A DNA stretch of 64,000 bases, from contig NZ_FTPQ01000002.1 in NCBI RefSeq assembly GCF_900156435.1, forward strand, positions 1-64,000. The letters are read 5' to 3'. Below, piece by piece: positions 50,712 through 58,686 of the stretch. Below the pieces are notes generated by a model. The model searched no databases. It worked only from the letters and a program-made list of their open reading frames with translations, and had not been told where the DNA came from. Source of the stretch: Microbacterium sp. RU1D (GTDB lineage: Bacteria > Actinomycetota > Actinomycetes > Actinomycetales > Microbacteriaceae). Both the position numbers and the translations under genes were made by a program. Position 1 is the first letter of the stretch; every line of letters starts with the position of its first letter.

Positions 50712-51482
50712 ATGTCTGTCCTCGAGATCCGCGACCTCCACGTGACGGTCGAGACGGAGAACGGTACGACCCCGATCCTCAACGGCGTGACGCTGACCAT
50801 GCGCACCGGTGAGACGCACGCCATCATGGGCCCCAACGGCTCCGGCAAGTCGACCCTGGCGTACACGATCGCCGGTCACCCCAAGTACACCGTCACGAGC
50901 GGCTCCATCACGCTCGACGGCGAGGACGTGCTGGAGATGAGCGTCGACGAGCGCGCCCGTGCGGGCCTCTTCCTCGCGATGCAGTACCCGGTGGAGATCC
51001 CGGGCGTGACGGTCACCAACTTCCTGCGCACGGCCAAGACGGCGATCGACGGCGAAGCGCCGGCGATCCGCAGCTGGACCAAGGACGTCAAGGGCGCCAT
51101 GGAGAACCTGCGCATGGACGCGAAGTTCGCCGCGCGCAACGTCAACGAGGGCTTCTCGGGTGGCGAGAAGAAGCGGCACGAGATCCTCCAGCTCGAGCTG
51201 CTCAAGCCGAAGATCGCGGTGCTCGACGAGACCGACTCCGGCCTCGACGTCGACGCGCTGAAAATCGTGTCCGAGGGCGTGAACCGCGCCAAGGAGCAGA
51301 CCGACCTCGGCGTGCTTCTCATCACGCACTACACGCGCATCCTGCGCTACATCCGCCCCGACTTCGTGCACGTCGTGGTCAAGGGCCGCATCGTGGAAGA
51401 GGGCGGCCCCGAGCTCGCCGACCGACTCGAGGAAGAGGGCTACGACCGCTTCCTCGAGGCCGGTACGCCGATCGACGCGTAG
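50712..51482 (+). CDS. sufC: Fe-S cluster assembly ATPase SufC
   Basis: 256 residues, the ABC-type ATPase of SufBCD. Walker A GPNGSGKST, signature FSGGEKKRHEI, Walker B KIAVLDETDSGLDVD (with the SufC-specific sequence) and the switch His in LLITHYTRIL are all present. ATG 50712 has GAGTAAGG upstream. It is 39 bp from the Rieske gene and 9 bp from the next gene. Confidence 0.98.
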   Translation: MSVLEIRDLHVTVETENGTTPILNGVTLTMRTGETHAIMGPNGSGKSTLAYTIAGHPKYTVTSGSITLDGEDVLEMSVDERARAGLFLAMQYPVEIPGVTVTNFLRTAKTAIDGEAPAIRSWTKDVKGAMENLRMDAKFAARNVNEGFSGGEKKRHEILQLELLKPKIAVLDETDSGLDVDALKIVSEGVNRAKEQTDLGVLLITHYTRILRYIRPDFVHVVVKGRIVEEGGPELADRLEEEGYDRFLEAGTPIDA

Positions 51483-51491
51483 GATCGTTAC

Positions 51492-51821
51492 ATGACCGCA
51501 ACCCTCGCTCCCGAGAAGTACGACGAGGTCACCGAGGCCCTGAAAGACGTCATGGACCCCGAACTGGGGATCAACGTCGTCGACCTCGGACTCATCTACG
51601 ATCTCGCCTGGGACGACGAGAACGACGCGCTCGTCATCCACATGACCCTCACCTCGGCGGGCTGCCCGCTGACCGACGTGCTCGAAGAGCAGACGGCTCA
51701 GGCCCTCGACAACGTGGTGGACCGCTTCCGCATCAATTGGGTGTGGATGCCGCCGTGGGGCCCCGAGCGGATCACCGACGACGGCCGCGACATGATGCGC
51801 GCCCTCGGCTTCGCGATCTGA
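51492..51821 (+). CDS. MIP18/DUF59-family Fe-S assembly factor (SufT-like)
   Basis: 109 residues. DUF59 proteins help mature Fe-S enzymes. The core DVMDPELGINVVDLGLIYD and the conserved Cys in TLTSAGCPLTD fit the family; the C-terminal WVWMPPWGPERIT is also typical. It ends the suf operon. sufS and sufU, usually between sufC and this gene in actinobacteria, are not here. Confidence 0.93.
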   Translation: MTATLAPEKYDEVTEALKDVMDPELGINVVDLGLIYDLAWDDENDALVIHMTLTSAGCPLTDVLEEQTAQALDNVVDRFRINWVWMPPWGPERITDDGRDMMRALGFAI

Positions 51822-51884
51822 GAACGATTCCGGATTCGTAGGTCCGGCGGCTCCGCGTCGTCGACTCCGCGACCTCGGATCTCT

Positions 51885-51916
51885 CGAACGCCCACCCCTC
51901 CGCGGGTGGGCGTTCG
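51885..51916 (+). terminator. suf operon terminator
   Basis: CGAACGCCCACCC pairs perfectly (13 bp) with GGGTGGGCGTTCG over a 6-nt loop, followed by TCATT. Confidence 0.85.
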
Positions 51917-51965
51917 TCATTGCGCGGACCCGTCGTGTGTCGTCGTCTGACGCGGGCGCTACGGG

Positions 51966-51987
51966 TGTCCGAGGCCCTCGTTAGGCT
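51966..51987 (+). promoter_or_regulatory. Variant RecA-NDp/PafBC-like promoter
   Basis: TGTCCGAG (51966-51973), exactly 8 bases, then the -10 TAGGCT (51982-51987), 6 nt before ATG 51994. It matches the uvrA/uvrB element except for one base (C for the purine). It may be a weaker member of the set or a chance match. Confidence 0.4.
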
Positions 51988-51993
51988 TTCCTC

Positions 51994-53157
51994 ATGAGCG
52001 TCGCCCCCCTGCAGGCCCTTCCCCTGGACCTCCTCCGCCAGCGCTCCAGCACGAAGTGGCGCTCGTACGGGGACGACGTCATCCCCATGTTCGTCGCCGA
52101 GACCGATTTTCCCCTCGCGCCCGCGATCACCACGGCGCTGCACCGCGCGGTGGAGATCGGCGACACGGGGTACACCCCGCCGCGACCGGGCATCGACGTC
52201 GACTTCGCCGCCTACGCCGAGCGGCGCTGGGGCTGGACGATCGACCCATCGCGCATCCGCTGGACGGGCGACGTCATGATGGGCGTCGTCGAGGTGCTCC
52301 GCGCGGTGACCTCGCCCGGCGACCGGGTCGTCGTCACGACCCCCGTCTACCCGCCGTTCTACGACACCGTCGAGGAGGCCGGGGCGGTCGTCGAACGCGT
52401 CCCGCTCCTCGACGACGGTTCGCGATGGAGCCTCGACCTCGACGGAATCGAGGAGGCACTGGCATCCGGGGCCCGTGCGGTGCTGCTGTGCAACCCGCAC
52501 AATCCCACGGGCACGGTGCACACGCGCGAGAGTCTGGCCGCGCTCGCGCGTCTCGCCGCCCGGTACGGCGCGAGCGTCGTGAGCGATGAGATCCACGCGC
52601 CCCTGACGCACGCGCCGGCGGTGTTCACCCCTTTCCTGGATGCCGCTCCGGAGGCCGCCGCGGTCGGGTACGCCGTCACCAGCGCCAGCAAGACGTACAA
52701 CCTCGCGGGGCTCAAGTGCGCGGTGATCGTCACCGGAGCGGAGGAGACCGCGCAGGTGGTGCGGTCGCTGCCGTGGGAGGTGGAGTGGCGAGCGGGGCTG
52801 TTCGGCGTCATCGCGAACCGTGCCGCCTTCGCGGCCGAGAGCGATCCGTGGCTCGACGCGCTGCTGGCGGCGCTCGATGAGAACCGCCGCCTGCTGGCCG
52901 ACCTGCTCGCCGAGCACCTCCCGCTCGCCCGCTATCGCGTGCCCGAGGCCGGATTCCTCGCCTGGGTCGACGTGTCGGCGTACGGCTGGGGCGACAACCC
53001 GGCGCCGTTCATCCGGCGCGAGGCGAAGGTCGCGCTGCACCACGGTCCGGTCTTCGGTTCCGAGGGGATCGGCCACGTGCGGATCAACGTCGGGTGCGCC
53101 CCCGAGGTGTTGCGTGAGGCGATCGAACGCCTCGGGGCACTGGTGCCACGGGACTGA
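51994..53157 (+). CDS. PLP-dependent aminotransferase, MalY/PatB (C-S lyase) type
   Basis: 387 residues, class I/II aminotransferase fold. MalY/PatB proteins act as cystathionine beta-lyases. Features: PMFVAETDFPLAP near the N-terminus (typical of this group), GYTPPRPG, NPHNPTGTVH, the catalytic stretch VVSDEIHAPLTH with the Asp, and the PLP lysine in SASKTYNLAGLK. Arg in the C-terminal HVRINVGCAP binds the carboxylate. ATG 51994 is 6 nt after the -10 (leaderless). Confidence 0.9.
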   Translation: MSVAPLQALPLDLLRQRSSTKWRSYGDDVIPMFVAETDFPLAPAITTALHRAVEIGDTGYTPPRPGIDVDFAAYAERRWGWTIDPSRIRWTGDVMMGVVEVLRAVTSPGDRVVVTTPVYPPFYDTVEEAGAVVERVPLLDDGSRWSLDLDGIEEALASGARAVLLCNPHNPTGTVHTRESLAALARLAARYGASVVSDEIHAPLTHAPAVFTPFLDAAPEAAAVGYAVTSASKTYNLAGLKCAVIVTGAEETAQVVRSLPWEVEWRAGLFGVIANRAAFAAESDPWLDALLAALDENRRLLADLLAEHLPLARYRVPEAGFLAWVDVSAYGWGDNPAPFIRREAKVALHHGPVFGSEGIGHVRINVGCAPEVLREAIERLGALVPRD

Positions 53158-53281
53158 GCGATGAGCGGATGCCTCGGTGCGCCGTCGCCGCGGGGGTGAA
53201 CGCGCCGGCATGCGGCAACCGGACCTCCGGTCGTTCGCCGGCGAGGTTTTCTGCGCCGCTCGCCTGGCATCCGAAGATAGG

Positions 53282-53295
53282 TAAGGATATCCTTA
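53282..53295. promoter_or_regulatory. DtxR/IdeR-like iron box
   Basis: TAAGGATATCCTTA is a perfect 14-bp palindrome ending 4 bases before the start of the siderophore-interacting protein gene. It resembles the half sites of DtxR/IdeR boxes, which repress iron-uptake genes when iron is plentiful. Confidence 0.7.
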
Positions 53296-53299
53296 TCGG

Positions 53300-54229
53300 G
53301 TGAAGACAGCCACGCGCCCCGCCTACCGCCCGTACGTCGCCGTGGTGAAGACGGCCCGCCGTCTGTCTCCCCACTTCGCGCGCGTCACCTTCACCTGTCC
53401 GGACTTCGAGTTCTTCGGCACCGACCGCCGCGACCAGCGCGTGAAGCTCGTGCTGCCCGGTGCGGACGGCCGCCTGTGCGACATCGGCCAGCACGACCCC
53501 GAGGCGATCGACAACGGCGAGTGGTACACACGGTGGCGCGACCTGCCGGAGGACGAGCGGATGCCGTTCCGCACCTACACGGTGCGACGCATCGATCCCG
53601 ACGCGCTCGAGCTCGACATCGACTTCGTGCTGCACCACGACGCGGGTCCGGCCGGGACGTGGGCGGAGAGCGCGGCCGCGGGCGAGAGCATCCTCGTGGT
53701 CGGGCCCGACGCCCGCAGCGACGATTCTGCGCAGGGCATCGACTTCCATCCCGGGACGGCGCAGCGCCTGCTGCTCGCGGGAGACGAGACGGCCGCGCCG
53801 GCCATCTGCGCGATCCTCGAGGGGCTCGGTCCCGGCTACGTCGTCGACGCGTTCGTCGAGGTACCGACGATCGACGATGCACTATCGGTGGGTCCGGGCG
53901 CGCTGCCGGTCACCTGGCTCGCTCGCGACGACCGCCCCCACGGCGAAGCGCTGATCGAGGCGGTCGAGGCGTGGGCCGCGGGATCCCGCGCCGTGCTGGA
54001 GCGCGCCGCCGCGCCCCGGCCGCAGGAGCTCGAAGACATCGACCTCGACGTCGACCTGTTGTGGGACAGCCCGGCGGACGGCGAGGGCGAGTTCTACGCG
54101 TGGATCGCGGGGGAGTCGCAGGCGGTGAAGACCCTCCGGCGGCTCCTCGTGCAGGGCCACGGCGTCGATCGCAAGCGCGTGGCGTTCATGGGGTACTGGC
54201 GTGACGGGCAGGTGGAGCGCACGGCCTGA
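53300..54229 (+). CDS. Siderophore-interacting protein (FAD-dependent ferric reductase)
   Basis: 309 residues. SIP family reductases free iron from ferric siderophores in the cytoplasm. Shown by the FAD-binding MPFRTYTVRRI, the GPAGTWAESAAAGESI segment, LLAGDETAAPAI (nucleotide binding), and the C-terminal FYAWIAGESQAVKTLRR. GTG 53300 is set by the palindromic iron box just upstream. It faces the siderophore ABC transporter operon, from which it is separated by a shared terminator. Confidence 0.95.
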   Translation: MKTATRPAYRPYVAVVKTARRLSPHFARVTFTCPDFEFFGTDRRDQRVKLVLPGADGRLCDIGQHDPEAIDNGEWYTRWRDLPEDERMPFRTYTVRRIDPDALELDIDFVLHHDAGPAGTWAESAAAGESILVVGPDARSDDSAQGIDFHPGTAQRLLLAGDETAAPAICAILEGLGPGYVVDAFVEVPTIDDALSVGPGALPVTWLARDDRPHGEALIEAVEAWAAGSRAVLERAAAPRPQELEDIDLDVDLLWDSPADGEGEFYAWIAGESQAVKTLRRLLVQGHGVDRKRVAFMGYWRDGQVERTA

Positions 54230-54255
54230 GTCGTTCCCGACGCGAGAGTCAGCGT

Positions 54256-54292
54256 GGAAGGGCCCGGACGGCGATACCGTCCGGGCCCTTCC
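54256..54292. terminator. Bidirectional terminator between the converging iron genes
   Basis: A perfect 16-bp stem, GGAAGGGCCCGGACGG with CCGTCCGGGCCCTTCC, over a 5-nt loop. It separates the siderophore-interacting protein gene from the end of the transporter operon. Confidence 0.85.
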
Positions 54293-54342
54293 GCGTCGTG
54301 CGATCCCTTGTCAGCGCGATCGTGCGTCGGCGGGATCCCGCG

Positions 54343-55167
54343 TCAGCTTGCGGGGATCGTCGCCTGCTGCACGGTGTGGTGGCGCCCGATCGGCACGATC
54401 ATCGGTCGGCCGGTGAGGGGATCGGGCACGACACGGCTGCGCAGACCGAACACCTGCTCCACGGTGTCCTCGGTGAGCACCTCGCCCGGGTCGCCCGCCG
54501 CGACGATGCGCCCCTCCGCCATCGCGACGAGGTGGTCGGCGTAGCGCGCCGCGAGGTTGAGGTCGTGCAGCACCATGGCGACGGTCGTCCCGCGCTCGCG
54601 GTTCAAATCGGTGAGCAGGTCGAGGACGTCGATCTGATGGCTGATGTCGAGGAAGGTCGTCGGCTCGTCCAACAGGAGGACGTCGGTCTCCTGAGCGAGG
54701 GCCATGGCGATCCACACGCGCTGACGCTGACCGCCGCTGAGCTGGTCGACGTGCCGGTCGGCGAGGTGCGCGGTGTCGGTTGCGTCGAGCGCGCGCGCCA
54801 CGGCATCGTCGTCGGTGCGCGTCCACCGGGACAGCGCGCCCTGGTGCGGGTGACGACCGCGACTGACGAGATCGGACACCGCGATGCCGTCCGGGGCGAC
54901 CGGCGACTGGGGGAGCAGCCCGAGCACGCGCGCGACCTGCTTGGTCGGCATCCGGTGGATCGCCTTGCCGTCGAGCAGCACCTGCCCGGACGAGGGGGAG
55001 AGCAGACGCGCCATGGACTTCAGCAGCGTCGACTTGCCGCACGCGTTGGCGCCGACGATAGCCGTGACCTTGCCGGGGGGCAGCGAGAGGTCGAGCGCGT
55101 CGACGATCGTGCGGTCGCCGTACCCGAGCGTGACGCCCTCGGCGGTCAGGGTGCGCTCAATGGTCAT
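54343..55167 (-). CDS. Ferric siderophore ABC transporter ATP-binding protein
   Basis: 274 residues, FepC/FecE-type ATPase. Walker A VGANACGKSTL, the Q-loop, signature LSGGQRQRVWIA, Walker B VLLLDEPTTFLD and switch His in VLHDLNLAARYA. ATG 55167 (MTIERTL) has AAGGGA at 8 nt upstream. It powers the two permeases encoded just upstream. Last gene of the operon. Confidence 0.95.
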   Translation of the reverse strand: MTIERTLTAEGVTLGYGDRTIVDALDLSLPPGKVTAIVGANACGKSTLLKSMARLLSPSSGQVLLDGKAIHRMPTKQVARVLGLLPQSPVAPDGIAVSDLVSRGRHPHQGALSRWTRTDDDAVARALDATDTAHLADRHVDQLSGGQRQRVWIAMALAQETDVLLLDEPTTFLDISHQIDVLDLLTDLNRERGTTVAMVLHDLNLAARYADHLVAMAEGRIVAAGDPGEVLTEDTVEQVFGLRSRVVPDPLTGRPMIVPIGRHHTVQQATIPAS

Positions 55168-55218
55168 GACGGCGTCCCTTCGAAATGGGAGCTGAGGGGG
55201 TTCTGGCATCCAGGGGAG

Positions 55219-56295
55219 TCATAGCGACGTTCCTTCGGATCGGCTGCTGCGCACGAGCAGGAAGACGAGGTACGGGGCGCCGAGCACGCCGGTGATCACG
55301 CCGACGGGCAGGCGCGTACCGAAGGCGTACTGGGCGGCGAAGTCGGCGACGAGCACGAGGAGCGCGCCCACGAGCCCCGCGGGCAGGACGGGGGAGCCGA
55401 CCGGGCCGAGGAGGCGGACGGCGATGGGTCCGGCGAGGAACGACACGAAGGCGATGGGCCCCGCGGCCGCCGTGCCGAACGCCAGCAGGCCGACGGCCGC
55501 GACGATCAGCAGCAGGCGGCTGCGTTCGACCGGCAGGCCGATCGCCGACGCGGTGTCGTCGCCCATGCGGAGGATCTCGAGACGCCCGGAGAGGATGATC
55601 AGCACCGGACCGAGCACGACGACCGCGAAGAGCACCGGCAGGGCGCGATCCCACGTGGCGTCGTTGAGGTTGCCGGTGATCCACCGCATGGCGGCAGGCA
55701 GGTCGTACTGCGCCGCGCGCGCGATGACGTACGACACGACCGCCTGGCACATGGCGGCCACGCCGATGCCGACGAGGATGAGGCGTGCCCCCGAGCTGCC
55801 GTCGCGGTAGGCGAGGAGGTAGATGACCAGGGCGGCGGCGAGGGCCGCAGCCATCGCCAGGAACGACACCGCGGTCTCACTGAGTCCGAGCACGACGATG
55901 CCGATCACCGCGGCGGCACTGGCGCCGGTGTTGATGCCGATCACGTCGGGGCTCGCGAGGGCGTTGCGCAGCATGGTCTGGAACACGACTCCGCCCATGC
56001 CGAAGCACAGGCCGGTCAGCAGCCCGGTCATCGCGCGCGGCAGGCGCAGCTCTCCGACGGTGAACGACGCACCCGCCACACGCTGGCCGGTCAGCACGCC
56101 CCAGACCTCGGCCGGCGAATAGAAGGTCTGCCCGAGCATGAGGCTGAGGACGAATGAGAGCAGGACCAGCACGGCGAGAACGACGGTGACGACCAGCCAG
56201 CGCCGCCGACGGCGGCGGCGGCCGGCGACGACGGATGCCAGAGTCTCGGGCGCGGCGGCGACGAGGGCGCCGTGAGGGGCGAGGGAGGCGCTCAC
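55219..56295 (-). CDS. Ferric siderophore ABC transporter permease (FecCD family)
   Basis: 358 residues, about ten transmembrane helices. The FecCD signatures LRLPRAMTGLLTG, NALASPDVIGINTGASAAAV and the cytoplasmic coupling helix with GPIAFVSFLAGPIAVRLLG are clear. GTG 56295 overlaps the stop of the second permease gene (GTGA). A poly-Arg stretch precedes TM1. Confidence 0.94.
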   Translation of the reverse strand: MSASLAPHGALVAAAPETLASVVAGRRRRRRRWLVVTVVLAVLVLLSFVLSLMLGQTFYSPAEVWGVLTGQRVAGASFTVGELRLPRAMTGLLTGLCFGMGGVVFQTMLRNALASPDVIGINTGASAAAVIGIVVLGLSETAVSFLAMAAALAAALVIYLLAYRDGSSGARLILVGIGVAAMCQAVVSYVIARAAQYDLPAAMRWITGNLNDATWDRALPVLFAVVVLGPVLIILSGRLEILRMGDDTASAIGLPVERSRLLLIVAAVGLLAFGTAAAGPIAFVSFLAGPIAVRLLGPVGSPVLPAGLVGALLVLVADFAAQYAFGTRLPVGVITGVLGAPYLVFLLVRSSRSEGTSL

Positions 56296-57338
56296 AGGGC
56301 CCTCATCTTCTGTCGGCGGACGAGGGCGATGAAGAACGGGGCGCCGACGAGAGCGGTGACGATGCCGACCTCGATCTCCTCGGGCCGGGCGACGACGCGT
56401 CCGATGACGTCGGCGAGGGTGAGCAGGGCCGCCCCGCCCAGCGCCGAGACGGGCAGCAACCACCGGTGGTCGACGCCGACGATGAGGCGGAGCATGTGGG
56501 GGACGACGAGTCCCACGAATCCGATGGGGCCGGCGACGGCGGTCGCCGCGCCGCACAGCACGACGGCGCCGCCGGTCGCGATGAGGCGGGCGGTTCGCAC
56601 GCGCGCGCCGAGACCGGCGGCGAGCTCGTCGCCCAGCGCGAGGGTGTTCAGCGCGGGGGCGACCCCGAGGCAGATGACGAGGCCGACGAGAAGGAAGGGG
56701 AGGACCTGCACGATGGTGTCGAACGTCGCCCCGCCCACGCCGCCGATCTGCCAGAACCGGAAGACGTTCAGAACGTCGGTGCGGGGCAGCAGGATCGCGC
56801 TCGTGAGGGAGCTGAACGCCACGGCGGTGACCGCGCCGGCCAGTGCCAGGCGCAGCGGGGTGGCGCCTCCGCGCCCGAGGGATCCGATCGTGTAGACGAG
56901 CACGGCGGCGGCGCCGGCTCCGAGCATGCCGGTCCAGATGTACATCGACGGCGAGCTCAGGCCGAAGAACGCGATGCCCGTGACGATCGCGAGCCCGGCG
57001 CCGCCGTTGATCCCGAGGATCTGGGGGTCGGCGAGGGGGTTGCGGGTGGCGCCCTGCAGCACGGTGCCGGAGACGGCGAGCGCGGCTCCGATGAGGATCG
57101 CGAGCACGGTGCGCGGGATGCGCTTGGCGACGGCGGCGCTCGACGCGGTGTCGGTGGAGCCGCCGAGGCCTGCCCAGACATCGGCGGCCGTGACGTCGCG
57201 CGCGCCGAAGGTGACCGACAGGATCACGGCCACGATGAGAAGGACGACGAGCCCGGTGACGCCGGCGACGCGTCTCCGCCCCCACCGACGCACGGGTGCG
57301 TCGCCGGGGGCCGAGACGGTCGAAGCGAGAGCGGTCAT
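56292..57338 (-). CDS. Ferric siderophore ABC transporter permease (FecCD family)
   Basis: 348 residues, about ten helices. Family motifs: RIPRTVLAILIGAALAVSG, NPLADPQILGINGGAGLAIV, and VAGPIGFVGLVVPHMLR, whose His-Met-Leu-Arg is typical of the coupling region. It forms the membrane channel with the other permease. ATG 57338 (MTALAST) is 25 bp after the binding-protein gene; the longer open frame upstream overlaps that gene and is not used. Confidence 0.94.
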   Translation of the reverse strand: MTALASTVSAPGDAPVRRWGRRRVAGVTGLVVLLIVAVILSVTFGARDVTAADVWAGLGGSTDTASSAAVAKRIPRTVLAILIGAALAVSGTVLQGATRNPLADPQILGINGGAGLAIVTGIAFFGLSSPSMYIWTGMLGAGAAAVLVYTIGSLGRGGATPLRLALAGAVTAVAFSSLTSAILLPRTDVLNVFRFWQIGGVGGATFDTIVQVLPFLLVGLVICLGVAPALNTLALGDELAAGLGARVRTARLIATGGAVVLCGAATAVAGPIGFVGLVVPHMLRLIVGVDHRWLLPVSALGGAALLTLADVIGRVVARPEEIEVGIVTALVGAPFFIALVRRQKMRAL

Positions 57339-57363
57339 CGCGCCGACGGACGGGAGGCCCGCA

Positions 57364-58395
57364 TCAGGATGCGGCCTTCTCGGCGGCCGCACCCACCAGG
57401 GCGATGTAGTCGTCGCCGTAGCTGGTGCCGATGTTGAGGGGGGTCGGCGTGATCGCGGACGAGAGGGTCGAGTTGTCCTCGACCACGGCGATCGCACCGT
57501 TCTGCACGGCGGGCACCTTCGACAGCAGGGGGTCGGCCTGCATCGCCGCGATCATGTCGTCACTGCCGTAGGCGACCATCACATCGACGTCGGCGAACTT
57601 CTCGATCTGCTCCGTGCTGGGAGTGAACCAGAACGTCTCCGAGGCGGCCGACTCCTCGGACACGTACGAGGACGGAGCCAGGCCGAGCTCCTGCAGGTAC
57701 CCCATGCGCGGGTCCAGCGTGCTGTAGAAGCCGAGCGTCGACAGGTTGGTGGGGTCGAAGTACGTCAGCAGCGACTTCTTGTCCGCGAGGGCGGGGTACT
57801 TCGCCGCCTCGGTGCTGATGTGCTCCTCCTTCTCGGCGACGAGCGCGTCGGCTTCGTCCTTCAGGCCGAGCGCGGTGCCGTCGAGGACGGTCATCTGCTG
57901 CCAGGTCGTGCCCCAGGCGACATCCTGGTAGGTCACCACCGGCGCGATCTTGCTCAGCGTGTCGTACTGCTCCTGCGTCATGCCCGAGTAGGCGGCCAGG
58001 ATGACATCGGGCTGGGCGTCGGCGATGGCCTCATAGTCGTAACCGTTCGACTCGTCCATCAGCACGGGCGTCTCGGCGCCGAGCTCGGCCAGCTTGTCCT
58101 TGGTCCAGGGGAGGAGTCCGTCGCCGTCCTCGTCGCCATAGGTGACCTTGGGCATCGCCACCGGAACGACCCCGAGGGCCAGCGCGACGTCCTGGTTGCC
58201 CCAGTCGACGGTGACGATGCGCTCGGGCTTGGCGTCGATCGTCGTCTCGCCGAAGACGTTCTCGATCGTGACGGGGAAGCCGGCGTCGCTCGACGCGGCT
58301 TCCTGCTCGCCGGGGGCGGCTGAGGTGCCGGCACAGCCGGTCAGGACGAGGGCGGAACCGGCGGCGAGGGCCGCCAGAGCGCGGAATCGGGACAC
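57364..58395 (-). CDS. Siderophore-binding lipoprotein
   Basis: 343 residues. Lipoprotein signal with lipobox LVLTGC (Cys at about residue 21), followed by a periplasmic-binding-protein fold of the FepB/FhuD type: ERIVTVDWGNQDVALALGV at the first ligand lobe and AIADAQPDVILAAYSGM. It captures ferric siderophore at the cell surface for the permeases. GTG 58395 has AGGAGG 7 nt upstream. First gene of the operon, with an iron box 17 bases before its start. Confidence 0.95.
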   Translation of the reverse strand: MSRFRALAALAAGSALVLTGCAGTSAAPGEQEAASSDAGFPVTIENVFGETTIDAKPERIVTVDWGNQDVALALGVVPVAMPKVTYGDEDGDGLLPWTKDKLAELGAETPVLMDESNGYDYEAIADAQPDVILAAYSGMTQEQYDTLSKIAPVVTYQDVAWGTTWQQMTVLDGTALGLKDEADALVAEKEEHISTEAAKYPALADKKSLLTYFDPTNLSTLGFYSTLDPRMGYLQELGLAPSSYVSEESAASETFWFTPSTEQIEKFADVDVMVAYGSDDMIAAMQADPLLSKVPAVQNGAIAVVEDNSTLSSAITPTPLNIGTSYGDDYIALVGAAAEKAAS

Positions 58396-58412
58396 GAAGA
58401 GCCTCCTGCGTG

Positions 58413-58431
58413 TTAGGTAAGGATAGGCTTA
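58413..58431 (-). promoter_or_regulatory. DtxR/IdeR-like iron box of the siderophore transporter operon
   Basis: TTAGGTAAGGATAGGCTTA is 19 bp long and closely resembles the DtxR/IdeR consensus (TTAGGTTAGNCTAACCTAA type), overlapping the likely promoter. A further TTTAGG follows. Confidence 0.75.
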
Positions 58432-58625
58432 GTTTAGGTCAGTCGCCGGGTGAGAACGCAAACCCGGATGCCGCGGCAGCGGGCGATCGTCTCGATGCCG
58501 AGACACTCGCCCGCCGGGGTGTTCGTCGCGCCGCGAGGGTGGCGTCCGGGGCTTCTTCGAGGTCGATAGGAGCGCGCCGGCACCGGATGCGACGGGGCTG
58601 TCGGCGGGCTCGCAGGGGCTCGTCT

Positions 58626-58631
58626 TATACT
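58626..58631 (+). promoter_or_regulatory. Candidate -10 of the ABC-F gene
   Basis: TATACT, 55 bases before the GTG at 58687, in an AT-richer patch. The rest of this 291-bp divergent region holds the iron box and no gene. Confidence 0.5.
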
Positions 58632-58671
58632 GGGTGGCTGGCCTTTCTCGGCCTGTTCCCCGATCCCCGAA

Positions 58672-58683
58672 GAACGGACGTTC
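58672..58683 (+). promoter_or_regulatory. LexA-like palindrome
   Basis: GAAC-GGAC-GTTC matches the GAACN4GTTC core of actinobacterial SOS boxes and lies 3 bases before the ABC-F start codon. The flanks do not extend the match, so it may be chance. Confidence 0.3.
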
Positions 58684-58686
58684 GCT

